This document shows positions 9,001 to 16,556 of a DNA stretch of 64,000 nucleotides, in pieces. The translations under genes were made by a program, and so were the position numbers. The DNA comes from Plantactinospora mayteni (GTDB taxonomy: Bacteria; Actinomycetota; Actinomycetes; Mycobacteriales; Micromonosporaceae). The notes beneath the pieces were generated by a model that was not told where the DNA came from, searched no databases, and was given only the letters and a program-made list of their open reading frames with translations. Numbering within the stretch: the stretch's first letter is position 1; every line of letters starts with the position of its first letter. Where the stretch lies: contig NZ_BONX01000009.1 in NCBI RefSeq assembly GCF_016862935.1, forward strand, positions 124,001 through 188,000, read 5' to 3'.

Positions 9001-9052
9001 CCAGCAACGTCCAATGCTCGATCAGCTCATCGAGATCCAGCGATCGCGCCAT
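6050..9052 (-). CDS. tnpA: Tn3-family transposase
   Basis: At 1000 residues this is full length for a Tn3 TnpA. The N-terminal DUF4158-type region (RSLDLDELIEHWTLLDDERELI...) binds the terminal repeats in known members. The C-terminal DDE catalytic domain has Asp in VASDSTHFGAFDQN (about residue 686), Asp in NYVDSHGQSEVGFG (about 757) and Glu in NVVESWNRANSVIFYGKGG (about 889), all in the expected order and context. It catalyses replicative transposition through a cointegrate that the adjacent resolvase would resolve. The gene reads inward from the right end; its ATG is 89 bases from the right terminal repeat. The frame has no interruption, so the element could still be active. Confidence 0.95.
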   Translation of the reverse strand: MARSLDLDELIEHWTLLDDERELIAGKRGPTRLGFALLLKFYVRAGRFPRGRSELPGEAVEFVARQVGVDQGVLGLYEWSGRTIEYHRAQIRAHLGFRECTVADADKLTEWLTSNVCEAERRPELVRDELFGRCRTERIEPPAAGRIDRIVRSALHQAEQTVTSRIAARLPADVADRLRALVAVEVEVLDDDTGEDSVLALIKSVPGNVSLESMLTEIRKLRAARAIGLPGDLFADVAPRVLAGWRARVMVESPSHLRDHPEPLTLTLLAALLHTRLREITDTLVELLISTVHRIGARADRKVTEELVNAFKRVTGKENLLFAIAEAALERPDDAVREVVYPVVSGGEQTLRELVHEFKTKGPVYRRTVQTTLKASYSNHYRRGLIELLDVLEFRSNNATHRPVLDALDLIKRHADARLTYYPAGETVPSHKGVLGDWTTLVFKDAGKAGRRVVRSVYEICTFQALREQLRCKEIWVVGADKWRNPDQDLPHDFEAHRDAHYAALRKPLDPTAFIDQLREEMRDELAALDAGLPKLAWLEIADRAKNGAIKLTDLDAAPEPRNLRRLKNEVRTRWGTVPLIDMLKEAVLRTGCLNGVTGAAGRGDLAPEVLAERLLLAIYAYGTNTGIRAIAGNAQHGHGEDDIRYVRRRYLTAEVARTIATEIANATFAARAQTVWGAGSTAVASDSTHFGAFDQNIFTEWHSRYGGRGVLIYWHVERKSMAIHSQLISCTASEVAAMVEGAMRHGTTMEVEGNYVDSHGQSEVGFGITRLLGFDLLPRIKRINKVRLYRPAAGEPDAYPRLMPALSRPIRWDIIAEQYDQMIKYATAIRAGTASTEAILRRFTRTNAIHPTYQAMIEVGRAQRTIFVARYLRNRYLQREINEGLNVVESWNRANSVIFYGKGGDIATNRRDEQELSVLCLRVLQAALVYVNTLMVQDVLADKDWATRLTDADRRGLTPLFWTHVAPYGEVKLDMNSRLALGAPNTVSRIRELDTGPQP

Positions 9053-9140
9053 AACCAGACATCATGTCGTACCAGTCCCCAGGCTCAGGGTCGCCCCTCG
9101 CCAGGCCGCACCCCACCCTCCTGACCAGCGCGATCGCTCT

Positions 9141-9177
9141 CGTTTGCGGCCGGTGACACGTTTCTTACCAGCACCCC
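9141..9177 (-). repeat. Tn3-family terminal inverted repeat, right (IRR)
   Basis: This is the exact 37-base reverse complement of 2774-2810, ending CCCC at the outer edge. Confidence 0.93.
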
Positions 9178-9182
9178 CACTC
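9178..9182. repeat. Target site duplication CACTC, right copy
   Basis: CACTC follows directly after the right terminal repeat and matches 2769-2773. Joining 2773 to 9183 reconstructs the empty site. Confidence 0.92.
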
Positions 9183-9612
9183 CGCGGCGAACCCTTGACC
9201 GCCTCGATCGGCTGTACGGCCGGTGGGGGAGTCGGGGTGCCATCGCCCACTCACAGCTACTTTGCGGCTCGCCGTAGCTTCGGGAGTCCCTGGCCCCACA
9301 GGCCGACATCGCACAGCAGTCGGATGATCGCGCGGGTGCGGAGGGCGGCCAAAGGCCAGGTCGGGCTCGACCAGTACGCCACCGGAAAACCCTTTGAGCC
9401 TTCCTTCCGCGTTCCCGTAGGTTGCCTGCGGCCCCGTCGTAGTGAGGACCGAGGACAACCGCGTGACCCCGCCTGCTCTCTAGACCTGACACCTTCTTCC
9501 GCGCACCTTCAAGCTGACCCTCCGGTCGGCTCTGCCGGGCTGCCCGTGTGCGCCCAGTCACTCAGCGTTTGAGGCCGCGCGCAATCGGCCTCGTGTCAGG
9601 TCTAGAGAGATC
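9183..9612. other. Spacer right of the transposon with possible gene debris
   Basis: No intact gene is supported. On the minus strand one frame ends in a short run (LAALRTRAIIRLLCDVGL) that resembles the start of a tyrosine-recombinase catalytic domain, but it is too short and lacks the active-site residues. The phrase TCTAGACCTGACA at 9480-9492 recurs inverted at 9592-9605 (TGTCAGGTCTAGA). This pair of 13-bp arms about 100 bases apart brackets the region just before the DUF1062 start. Confidence 0.4.
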
Positions 9613-10173
9613 ATGTCTTCACAACCTCATATCGTGCTGCCCTGGGTCGTTCGTCGAACCAGGCTGCCTCTGCTGTCGCTGCGCTGCGTGCGCTGCCGGT
9701 CGGAGTCGGCCACCACTGGCGAGGGCAGATTCCGCGTCAACGCCAACGGCAACCTGCTGGACGTGTGGCTACTGGTCCGCTGCGCGTCCTGCGATCGGAC
9801 GAGCAAGCTCACCGTGCACGAGCGAGCGCCGGTCAGATCCATCGATCCGGTCGAGCTCGACGGCTATCACGCCAACGATCCGGAACTGGTGGCGGCCAGG
9901 CTGTTGGATCCGCTGCTCGCCCGGCGCAACCGCTTCACCCTGGACTGGAAGGGGGCCTGGCGGCTGGACACCCCGTCGGCATGGCACGCCGAGGCGTGGC
10001 CGGTGAAGGTGGAGGTCGTCTTCGAGGATCCGGTACCGGTGCGCCCGGAGTGGCTCATCGCGCAGGGGCTCGGCCTCAGCAGGAACGAGGTGCTGCGCCG
10101 GATCAAGTGCGACATTCCGCTACGCCGTTCGACGAGCTCCGGGTTCGCCTTCACGGTGATGGCCGGGGACTAG
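9613..10173 (+). CDS. DUF1062 domain protein
   Basis: 186 residues. I recognise the DUF1062 family from its opening (PWVVRRTRLPLLSLRCVRCRSESA) and its body (LDVWLLVRCASCDRTSKLTVHER, LLARRNRFTLDWKGAWRLD). Two CxxC pairs (CVRC and CASC) are spaced like a four-cysteine zinc site. The family has no established biochemical role. The C-terminal part (LIAQGLGLSRNEVLRRIK) resembles a small helix-turn-helix-like segment, so nucleic-acid binding is possible; this is inference. The start is the ATG at 9613. A TCTAGA-centred inverted repeat lies just upstream. The gene flanks the transposon insertion but appears intact. Confidence 0.8.
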   Translation: MSSQPHIVLPWVVRRTRLPLLSLRCVRCRSESATTGEGRFRVNANGNLLDVWLLVRCASCDRTSKLTVHERAPVRSIDPVELDGYHANDPELVAARLLDPLLARRNRFTLDWKGAWRLDTPSAWHAEAWPVKVEVVFEDPVPVRPEWLIAQGLGLSRNEVLRRIKCDIPLRRSTSSGFAFTVMAGD

Positions 10174-10267
10174 TGGGGATGTAGCCGCAGGCGCGGATCC
10201 CCTCAAGGATCCGTGCGAGATCGGCCTCATCCGGGGGCGGCTCCGGCGGCATGGAGTCGCCCCCGGC

Positions 10268-10753
10268 TCACCAGCCGTCGCGGGTACGGTCGGCCGGCCC
10301 GAGTACGTGGGCGTTGATCTCGGCCACGAGATGGCCCAGCTCGCTGATCTCGACGACGTCGACCCCACTCCGACGGAGGGTCTCCACGCCGTCGCAGTCG
10401 GCGAAGAGGAGCGGCTCCCGCAGCGCCAGCACCACCCGCGCGATGCCGGCGTCGAGCAGTAGGTCGGTGCAGGGATCCGGCCGTGACCTGCGGACGGTGC
10501 AGGGTTCCATCGAGGTGTAGATGGTCGCCCGGGACAGCTCCAGGTCGGCGCGGCCGGCAAGCTTCGCCAGGGCGGCCTCCTCCGCGTGGTAGTGCGGGTC
10601 GGTCTCGCCGGTGTAGCCGGTGGCCAGCGCGACGCCGTACCGGTCGACGATGATCGCGCCGACGGCGTAGTGGGTGGGCGAGGGTGGCGACAGCCGGGAC
10701 AGTTCGATGGCCGACCTCAGCCATCGCCGATCCTGTACGGTGCCGTCGTTCAT
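10268..10753 (-). CDS. Cytidine/deoxycytidylate deaminase family protein
   Basis: This 161-residue zinc-dependent deaminase has the HAEEAAL motif, with zinc-ligand His and catalytic Glu, and the second zinc motif TSMEPCTVRRSRPDPCTDLL with two Cys ligands. It is preceded by the beta strand typical of the fold (YAVGAIIVDRYGVALATGYTGET). The order and spacing resemble RibD N-terminal and dCMP-type deaminases. The ten-residue insert between the Cys ligands is seen in the diaminohydroxyphosphoribosylaminopyrimidine and related deaminases. It has no reductase domain and no riboflavin genes around it, so substrate is open. I chose MNDGTVQD at 10753 over an upstream in-frame ATG (10789), because the extra residues are not family-like. 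Confidence 0.82.
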   Translation of the reverse strand: MNDGTVQDRRWLRSAIELSRLSPPSPTHYAVGAIIVDRYGVALATGYTGETDPHYHAEEAALAKLAGRADLELSRATIYTSMEPCTVRRSRPDPCTDLLLDAGIARVVLALREPLLFADCDGVETLRRSGVDVVEISELGHLVAEINAHVLGPADRTRDGW

Positions 10754-10921
10754 GCCCGGCCGTGCCGGACCGGCCCGGTCGTCACACATGCCGGGTCACC
10801 CGCGCTGCCGACGGTCACCACGTCGCCGACGCGGTGCCGGGCCCTGTCCTGCGCCCGCGACGCACGCCCCAGCCTCCCGAGCCTCTCGGTGTTCGCCCCC
10901 CGCTCCCCGTACGCTACGGCC

Positions 10922-11023
10922 GTGGTCAGGGGCCTGCTGCTCGGTTTCTACGGCACGGTGGTGGATGACGACGACGTCAAAATGGACGAGATCGCCGAAC
11001 GGGTGGCCGCCACCGCTCACGGT
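10922..11023 (+). pseudogene. HAD-family hydrolase N-terminal remnant
   Basis: The frame VVRGLLLGFYGTVVDDDD followed by DEIAERVAATAHG looks like the start of a HAD-superfamily phosphatase, whose motif I reads LLLDFYGTVV. The nucleophile Asp is replaced by Gly, and similarity stops after about 34 codons, so this is most likely a truncated, inactive fragment. The frame remains open to 11218 without recognisable domain. Confidence 0.4.
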
Positions 11024-11142
11024 GTGCGGGACGTTCTCGACGGTGTCGTCCTGCGGCTGCTTCGGAATCAGCCGTCGCTTCGGATACGGAATCTCTCGCC
11101 CGTCCTCGGTCACATGCACGGCGGACGGCACAGCGGAACTCT

Positions 11143-11709
11143 TCATCCTTCAAAGTCCACTCCTGTGCCTTCCAGCAAAATCCGCGCATTCTCTCTGACG
11201 TGCCCGACAGGATCATGATCTCGTAGATGCTCGACCAAGCCAAGCAAACCCGGCCACGGGACATACCCCGCAGCGATAGTCAAAGCCTGACGTACCCCCG
11301 CATCCGGGTCTTCCAAGAACTCTCGATAAGCATTGACCAATGAATCATCTTGACTCTTTGGCGCGGTAAGTGCAGCCGCATGGATAGCGACCAGCTTGTC
11401 AACTCTTGACCTCGCGATACGCAGCCGGTCAGTAGCTTCCGAAAATGACCAGAGATCGCATCGTTCCATCAACTGTGCGACCACGCTAGCACCGCCCTCT
11501 CCGCGCAACGTGATGTACCGCATCCCGATTGGACGGTCGTCTACGAAGTGGATCTCGACCCGCCCGTCATAGGTGACCCAAATATCAATGAGCGCCCCAG
11601 CCTCCTTCCTGCGAAAATCCACAACATCCCAATCGAGATCCCAAGCAACCCTCAGCAGCTCAGATCGTTCATAGTCAGGCTTCAGTACGAGCCGATTTTC
11701 GAATTTCAT
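11143..11709 (-). CDS. Hypothetical protein, lower-GC gene
   Basis: I do not recognise this 188-residue protein. It is soluble, with no signal peptide or membrane helix. The N-terminal half is beta-rich (IDIWVTYDGRVEIHFVDD, GMRYITLRG). The C-terminal half is helical with a HEAT-like pair (EDPDAGVRQALTIAAGY and RDHDPVGHVRENARILLEG). The ATG at 11709 is preceded by GGAG at a good distance, which argues against the GTG/MSGVG start six codons earlier. Base composition is visibly less GC-rich than the neighbours and codon usage is less biased (AAA, ATA, TTT, TCA codons occur), which suggests horizontal transfer. The size and layout resemble immunity-type proteins of polymorphic toxin loci, but no toxin gene is adjacent, so I give no function. 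Confidence 0.7.
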   Translation of the reverse strand: MKFENRLVLKPDYERSELLRVAWDLDWDVVDFRRKEAGALIDIWVTYDGRVEIHFVDDRPIGMRYITLRGEGGASVVAQLMERCDLWSFSEATDRLRIARSRVDKLVAIHAAALTAPKSQDDSLVNAYREFLEDPDAGVRQALTIAAGYVPWPGLLGLVEHLRDHDPVGHVRENARILLEGTGVDFEG

Positions 11710-11994
11710 AAGACCCACTCCGCTCACTCAAGTCCGTAGAACCTTAGTCGGCGGACCCTCTCGCGAGACAGCACTGGGCAGGGTGGTCGAGTCATCGGCC
11801 GCCGTCACGCGCCGCCGGTCGGGCGGTACGGCGTCGGTCCGGCCACCCGCCGGTCGGCGATGGTTCGCTGGGTTGGTGCACCGCGCCTAGATTGACAGAG
11901 TGTGTGATCTCCGGTGGCTGGCCCGCGCGCGGAATGAACGCAGGTCGGGCCGTTCCGCTGAGCTACGCCGCTCGCCCCGGACGGGGCAGGGCTG

Positions 11995-13416
11995 ATGATC
12001 GGCCGGAGAGCCGCCAGTTCGGCGCTGGCCGCGTTGCTTGACCGGTCGGTCGCGCAGATCGGGGCGGCTTCCGACGCCCGCCGGTTCGACCGGAGTGCGA
12101 TCTACCGGGTCGCCGACGTCTGGGACAACAACACGTTCGCGCTGTTCCGCGCGGCCGTGACCCGGCCGTCCTGGTGTCGGGAGCGTCGATCCCGGGCGGC
12201 GCTCGCCTGGATGGCGGACCTCGGCCCGACCCGTCGGCAGTGGATGACAGAGCAGGCCGAGGCCGCCGGCTGTACCCTCGCCGGCCTGCTGCCGCCGCCG
12301 ATGGAGGAGCCGGCGCACCACCGGGACCATCGGGGCGTCGTGATGCCGGCGGACACCCCGCTCACCGCCGGCGTCGCGGTCGACCTGGAACAGGACTACC
12401 ACCTCGCCGGGGGTGAACTCCGGGCGCTGCGGGTCGAACGGGCGGGACACCGGCACGACGGCCTGCTCACCATCGCGGTTCCGCGCCGTTACCCGGTGCC
12501 GGGGGAGCCCGACGAGCCGGCGCTGCTGCGGCTGACCCTCACCGACGTGTCCACGGCGGACGTCGACTCGGCCGACACGTCCGGCGTACGCCTGCATGCC
12601 GGCCCGGACGGCGGCAGCGTACGCGTCGGGACACACGGCGTCGTACGCGCCACCGGCATCGACGTCGGCTACGAGGATCCAAGCTGGCATCTGTCGGCCG
12701 TCGGCCGTGCCGCCGACGCGCGGACGCCCCGACGGCAGGACCGACCACGACGCCCACGTCCGGTCGAGTCTCCTCCGTTGACCGAGGCCGGCGCGGTCGC
12801 CGCCCACGTGGTCCACCGGGCGATGCTCATGATCCGCATGGTCGGCCACCAGCACCTCGTCGACACGGTGCCGCTGCGCGCCCTGTGCCTCGCCTTCGCC
12901 GACGCCGGAGCGAAGGTCTTCCGGGCGGGTGCGACCGTACCGCGCCGCCGGGAACAGGCGTTCCGGACGCTGGTGGAGGAGTGGGTCCAGCACGACGCCC
13001 TGCCGGCCGGGTGGCCTGGACGGCTCCTGGAGCTGCCCCGGCGAGGAATCCGGGACGGGCAGACCGCCGAATGGCTGCGGGCACTGGTGTCCGACGCCGA
13101 TGTGCGCCCGCGTACCGACCAGCCGCCCGCCGGGCTCCGGTCGACCGCCGAACTGGCGCTGGTCTCGTACACCGCCCGCCACGACCGGTACGGCGTCCAG
13201 CGGGACGCCTCGGCCGTCGTCCAGTTGGCCCTGCCGCCAGACAACCCGGACGACACCTGGCGGCTGCGGGGGCTGCGGATCGACGCCGTGCGACGTTTCC
13301 GCCTGACGGGTGCCGCCCTCGACGGTACGCACACCGTCCAGGTCGGCGACGGCGGCGACTCGGTGGAGACGGTCGACGGGGCACTCGCCGTGACCGGCGG
13401 ACCGGCGGCGGTGTGA
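11995..13416 (+). CDS. Hypothetical protein, 473 residues
   Basis: No family recognised. There is no signal peptide or membrane segment. The N-terminus is helical (ASSALAALLDRSVAQIGAASDARRF), followed by a region with Trp-rich helices (DVWDNNTFALFRAAVTRPSWCRERR). A low-complexity Arg/Pro linker (RTPRRQDRPRRPRPVESPP) near the middle separates two likely domains. The second half has alternating strands and ends in a beta-rich segment (TWRLRGLRIDAVRRFRLTGAAL...). The start is the first ATG after a cluster of stops; no strong ribosome site is visible. The upstream 285 bases have no other gene. Codon bias supports coding on this strand over the antisense frame. The gene could be accessory, lying at the right edge of the mobile-rich region. 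Confidence 0.65.
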   Translation: MIGRRAASSALAALLDRSVAQIGAASDARRFDRSAIYRVADVWDNNTFALFRAAVTRPSWCRERRSRAALAWMADLGPTRRQWMTEQAEAAGCTLAGLLPPPMEEPAHHRDHRGVVMPADTPLTAGVAVDLEQDYHLAGGELRALRVERAGHRHDGLLTIAVPRRYPVPGEPDEPALLRLTLTDVSTADVDSADTSGVRLHAGPDGGSVRVGTHGVVRATGIDVGYEDPSWHLSAVGRAADARTPRRQDRPRRPRPVESPPLTEAGAVAAHVVHRAMLMIRMVGHQHLVDTVPLRALCLAFADAGAKVFRAGATVPRRREQAFRTLVEEWVQHDALPAGWPGRLLELPRRGIRDGQTAEWLRALVSDADVRPRTDQPPAGLRSTAELALVSYTARHDRYGVQRDASAVVQLALPPDNPDDTWRLRGLRIDAVRRFRLTGAALDGTHTVQVGDGGDSVETVDGALAVTGGPAAV

Positions 13417-13566
13417 CGGCGGCGTACCGGCAACCGAGCTGGTACTCCGACACCCCGGCACACCGCCGTCACCCGCTCGACCGACCCCCGCCGCTCGGGC
13501 GGGCCGATCGCGGACGAGCGTTCTCTGCTCGTCAGTCGGTCGTGACCGTGCCCCCGTCCGGCCGTA

Positions 13567-14583
13567 CTAGCTGACCCGTCGCTGGATCCGCCACAGCCCG
13601 AAGACGGTCAACAGTGCGCTGAGGGCCAGGTAGATCACCGACTCCAGCCACTGGAACGGCCAGTAGCGGTGGTTGGGCTGGTAGGAGAGGTCGACGTGCA
13701 GGTCCAGCTCGCCGAGGCAGCGCGCGGCATCCCCGAACGTGCCGGTCGCCCCGGTCTTCGGCGGCCGCATCAGGCAGTCGTCGAACCGGTCGGCGTCGAG
13801 CGCCCGGCCGTCGGTGGTACGTAGTTCGCTGGTCCGGGTGACCCAGGCGTCGGGCACGGTCAGGCCCCGGACGACCGCGGCGCTGCTGATGCTGCCCAGT
13901 CCACGCGCCTCGTTGATCGCCTCGGCGGTCATCGGCCGGGTGACGTCGACCGGCGTCATCAGGTACGGCCGGACCAGGTTCGGCATGCCGAACTGGACGA
14001 CGCCGAAGACGAGGATCGTGAGGGCCATCGCGGGCAGGGTACGCCGGACGAGGAGTCCGACGACGGTGCCGACCGTGACCGCGAAGAGGGCGTACCCGAT
14101 GGGTGCGATGTTCCGGGCGCCGAACACGACGGTGCTGAACCGGTCGTCGGCGACCGCGTCGACCGGGCTGGCGGCCCAGGTGAGCAGCAGGCTGACCAGG
14201 CCGGTCATCGCCGCGCCGGCCAGGCCGACGAAGAGCAGCCGGGTCAGCAGCCAGCGGCGGCGGGAGACGCTCTGGTTCCACACCAGGCGGTGGGTGCCGG
14301 CGTCGAGTTCCCGGGCGACCAGCGGCGCGCCCCAGAACATCCCGAGGATCCCGGGGAGCAGGCCGAACAGGCCGGCCAGGATCAGCAGGGTGTTCTGGTG
14401 TTCGCCGACGAACTGGCTCATCGCCTGGGCGCAGTCGCCCTGCGGTTGGCAGCGGCCGAGATAGCTGTCCCGGCTGTCGCGGATCCGCATCCCGAGCTGT
14501 AGCAGGTAGGCGGCGAGCACCGCCAGGGCACCGACGCCGACGATCGCCTGGGTGCGGAACTGTCGCCAGCTCATCCAGATCAT
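13567..14583 (-). CDS. ABC transporter permease (ABC-2 type)
   Basis: This 338-residue membrane protein begins MIWMSWRQFRTQAIVGVGALAVLAAYLLQLG, a short cytoplasmic start then the first helix. A large extracellular loop (about residues 25-60) holds two cysteines (RCQPQGDC). Several hydrophobic segments follow, and there is a second long soluble loop before the last helix. The phrase GAPLVARELDAGTHRLVWNQSVSRRRWLLTR is characteristic of ABC-2 permeases in actinobacteria. Its start overlaps the stop of the upstream ATPase in an ATGA, so the two are translationally coupled and very probably form one exporter. It faces away from a two-component system about 3 kb off. Substrate unknown. Confidence 0.85.
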   Translation of the reverse strand: MIWMSWRQFRTQAIVGVGALAVLAAYLLQLGMRIRDSRDSYLGRCQPQGDCAQAMSQFVGEHQNTLLILAGLFGLLPGILGMFWGAPLVARELDAGTHRLVWNQSVSRRRWLLTRLLFVGLAGAAMTGLVSLLLTWAASPVDAVADDRFSTVVFGARNIAPIGYALFAVTVGTVVGLLVRRTLPAMALTILVFGVVQFGMPNLVRPYLMTPVDVTRPMTAEAINEARGLGSISSAAVVRGLTVPDAWVTRTSELRTTDGRALDADRFDDCLMRPPKTGATGTFGDAARCLGELDLHVDLSYQPNHRYWPFQWLESVIYLALSALLTVFGLWRIQRRVS

Positions 14584-15497
14584 CGCCGGACCTCCCCGGC
14601 GGACGGCGCGGCACCGGCGGCGGACGACTCGGACGCCCGGGTCAGGTAGCCGAGGACCAGCTCTTCGAGCCGGACCGGCTCCACCGGCCACGGTATCGGC
14701 GGCAACCCGCCGGCGGCCCGGACGAGCACCCGAACGTGCCGGTCGGCCCGCTCCGCCCGGATCACCTCGACCCCGGTCGGCAGCCGGTCCAGCTCGTCAC
14801 GGGGCGCGAGGATCCGGTGGTGCGCGGCGAGCAGATCGGGTACGTCGCCAGCCACCTGCACCCGGGATCCGGAGAGCACCACCAGGTGGTCGCAGACCCG
14901 TTCGACGTCGTCGAGCAGGTGCGACGACAGCACGGCGCTGGCGCCGAGTTCGGCGACGAACTCCCGCAGGTTTCCCAGGAATCCGTTACGGGCCAGCGGA
15001 TCGAGCGCGGCGGCCGGCTCGTCAAGGATCAGCAGCTCGGGGCGTTTCGCGGCGGCGACCGTCAACGCCAGTTGGGCACGCTGGCCGCCGGAGAGCCGGC
15101 CCGCCCGCTGCCCGGGGTGGAGCCCGACCTGTGCGATCCGGCGTTCGGCGAGGGCCTGGTCCCACGATGGGTTCAGTCGGGCGCCCATCCGCAGGTGGTC
15201 GGCGACGGTGAACGACGCGTACACCGGGGTGTCCTGGGCGACGAAGCCGACCCGGGCCAGGTGTGCCGGGGTCGACGCCGGGCGTGACCCGAGCACCCGC
15301 AGGGTACCCGAGGTCGGGGCGATCAGGCCGCAGGCGAGCTGCAACAACGTCGACTTGCCGGCCCCGTTGGGGCCGACCAGGCCGATCAGCCGCCCGGCGG
15401 GGATCGTCAGGTCGCAATCGGTCAACGCCGGCCGGCGACCGTAGCGTTTCGTCAGGTGCTCGGCGTGCAGCACCGCAGGGGAGTCCGCTGTTCGCAT
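14580..15497 (-). CDS. ABC transporter ATP-binding protein
   Basis: 305 residues with a complete nucleotide-binding domain: Walker A GPNGAGKSTLL, Q-loop (FVAQDTPVYASF), signature RLSGGQRAQLAL, Walker B LLILDEPAAAL and the switch His (SSHLLDDVERVCDHLVVL). A C-terminal extension of about 80 residues (AGDVPDLLAAHHRILAPRDEL...) is typical of ABC-2 exporter ATPases. It would power the permease whose ATG overlaps its stop codon. The start MRTADSPAVLHAEHLTKRYG is preferred to an upstream ATG twelve codons earlier, because the conserved domain begins shortly after it. The substrate is not predictable; antibiotic or peptide export is common for the family. Confidence 0.9.
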   Translation of the reverse strand: MRTADSPAVLHAEHLTKRYGRRPALTDCDLTIPAGRLIGLVGPNGAGKSTLLQLACGLIAPTSGTLRVLGSRPASTPAHLARVGFVAQDTPVYASFTVADHLRMGARLNPSWDQALAERRIAQVGLHPGQRAGRLSGGQRAQLALTVAAAKRPELLILDEPAAALDPLARNGFLGNLREFVAELGASAVLSSHLLDDVERVCDHLVVLSGSRVQVAGDVPDLLAAHHRILAPRDELDRLPTGVEVIRAERADRHVRVLVRAAGGLPPIPWPVEPVRLEELVLGYLTRASESSAAGAAPSAGEVRR

Positions 15498-15692
15498 CGC
15501 CCCATGCTTCGGCGGCCGGACCGCCACCGGCATCGGTCCACAGTACGGTCGCCGGTGCTCACGACCGTACTTCCGGCCGGTTCGGGGCAGGTCGGATCCT
15601 TCGTAGCGGGGTGCTGCCGGGTGGCGGCCGGCCGGAGCGCCACCCGGCCGGTCCGGGTACCGGTGACGCGGCGCTCCGGCCGGGCGGTCGGG

Positions 15693-16556
15693 TCAGACGT
15701 CGCGGCGGCGTACCACGATCAGGGCGAGGGCGATCGCGACCAGTGGCCAGGCCGCGTAGACGACCCACGACTCGGCGACGCCGGGCCGGTAGAAGCCGTC
15801 ACCGGAGGGCGGTGCCCACATCGCGGTCAGCCGTTCCCAGGCGGTGAGCACCATCGCGTGGTTGATCTCGGCGGACCAGCGTGTCCGGATCGAGAAGAAC
15901 TGCGGCAGCATCAGCAGGGTGAAGATCCCGGTGACCATCGTGGTGGCGCCGTGCCGGATCAGGACTCCGAGGCCCAGCCCGATCAGCGCGCAGACCGTGG
16001 GGAGCAGCGCCGCCGCGACCAGGGCGCGCAGCGCGACCGGTTCGGTGATCGAGATCGCGGCGTCCCGCCCGCTGAGGATGGCCTGGGAGACCGTGAACGC
16101 GCCGCTCGCGGCGATGGTGCCGGTCACCGTCCAGAGCGCGGTCACCACGACCGCCTTGGCCAGCACCACCGATTCCCGGGCCGGTACCGCGACGGTGGTG
16201 GTCCGGATCAGGCCGCTGCCGTACTCGCCGACCACCACGATCGCGCCCGCGCTGACCGCGACGAGCGCCAGTGTCCAGTAGCCCATCAGCGGAAACGCGT
16301 CGGAGAGCGCGAACATCGGCTCCCGCTGCATTGCCGGGTTCATGTTGGGGAAGGCGCGGTAGTCGTCGATCGCCTCCAGCGTGGCGGTACCGACGACGAA
16401 GAGCGTGCTGACAAGCAGGGTCCAGGGTGTCGAGCGCAGCGACCACACCTTGATCCACTCGGCGGCGACCAGGTCACGGAACCGGGCGGGTGGCTCGGCG
16501 ACCGATTCGGAGCGGCTCGGCGGCGGCGCTGCCGAGGTGGCGGTGTCGGTGCTCAT
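15693..16556 (-). CDS. ABC transporter permease (second pair)
   Basis: 287 residues with about six hydrophobic helices. A proline/serine-rich cytoplasmic start precedes FRDLVAAEWIKVWSLRSTPWTLLVSTLFVVG, the amphipathic entry plus helix 1 typical of ABC-2 permeases with the E-W-x-K motif. Later segments include LALVAVSAGAIVVVGEYGSGLIRTT, also family-like. Its ATG overlaps the upstream ATPase stop by four bases (ATGA). It belongs with the 16553-17479 ATPase and is distinct from the permease at 13567. The final residues (IVVRRRDV) are positively charged, as expected for a cytoplasmic tail. Confidence 0.87.
   Translation of the reverse strand: MSTDTATSAAPPPSRSESVAEPPARFRDLVAAEWIKVWSLRSTPWTLLVSTLFVVGTATLEAIDDYRAFPNMNPAMQREPMFALSDAFPLMGYWTLALVAVSAGAIVVVGEYGSGLIRTTTVAVPARESVVLAKAVVVTALWTVTGTIAASGAFTVSQAILSGRDAAISITEPVALRALVAAALLPTVCALIGLGLGVLIRHGATTMVTGIFTLLMLPQFFSIRTRWSAEINHAMVLTAWERLTAMWAPPSGDGFYRPGVAESWVVYAAWPLVAIALALIVVRRRDV

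Larger units (their letters stand above)
2774..9177. mobile_element. Complete Tn3-family transposon with regulator/efflux cargo
   Basis: The element is 6404 bp, bounded by perfect 37-bp inverted repeats that begin GGGG, as Tn3-family ends do, and by an exact 5-bp target duplication. From left to right it carries a serine resolvase (minus), a TetR-family regulator and an MFS efflux pump (both plus), and a Tn3-type transposase (minus). It interrupts the spacer between a tyrosine recombinase and a DUF1062 gene. Intact ends, an intact transposase frame and an identical target duplication all suggest a fairly recent insertion. The regulator and pump are the passenger genes. Their promoter, terminator and operator elements are all inside the element, so the cargo would work wherever it lands. 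Confidence 0.92.

Noticed and set aside
9259-9400. Fragment like a tyrosine recombinase (RTRAIIRLLCDVGL)
   Set aside because: Too short; lacks all active-site residues; chance similarity is possible.
10151-10252. 33-residue minus-strand frame MPPEPPPDEADLARILEGIR...
   Set aside because: Resembles a protein C-terminus, but is very short and overlaps the end of the DUF1062 gene; possible debris only.
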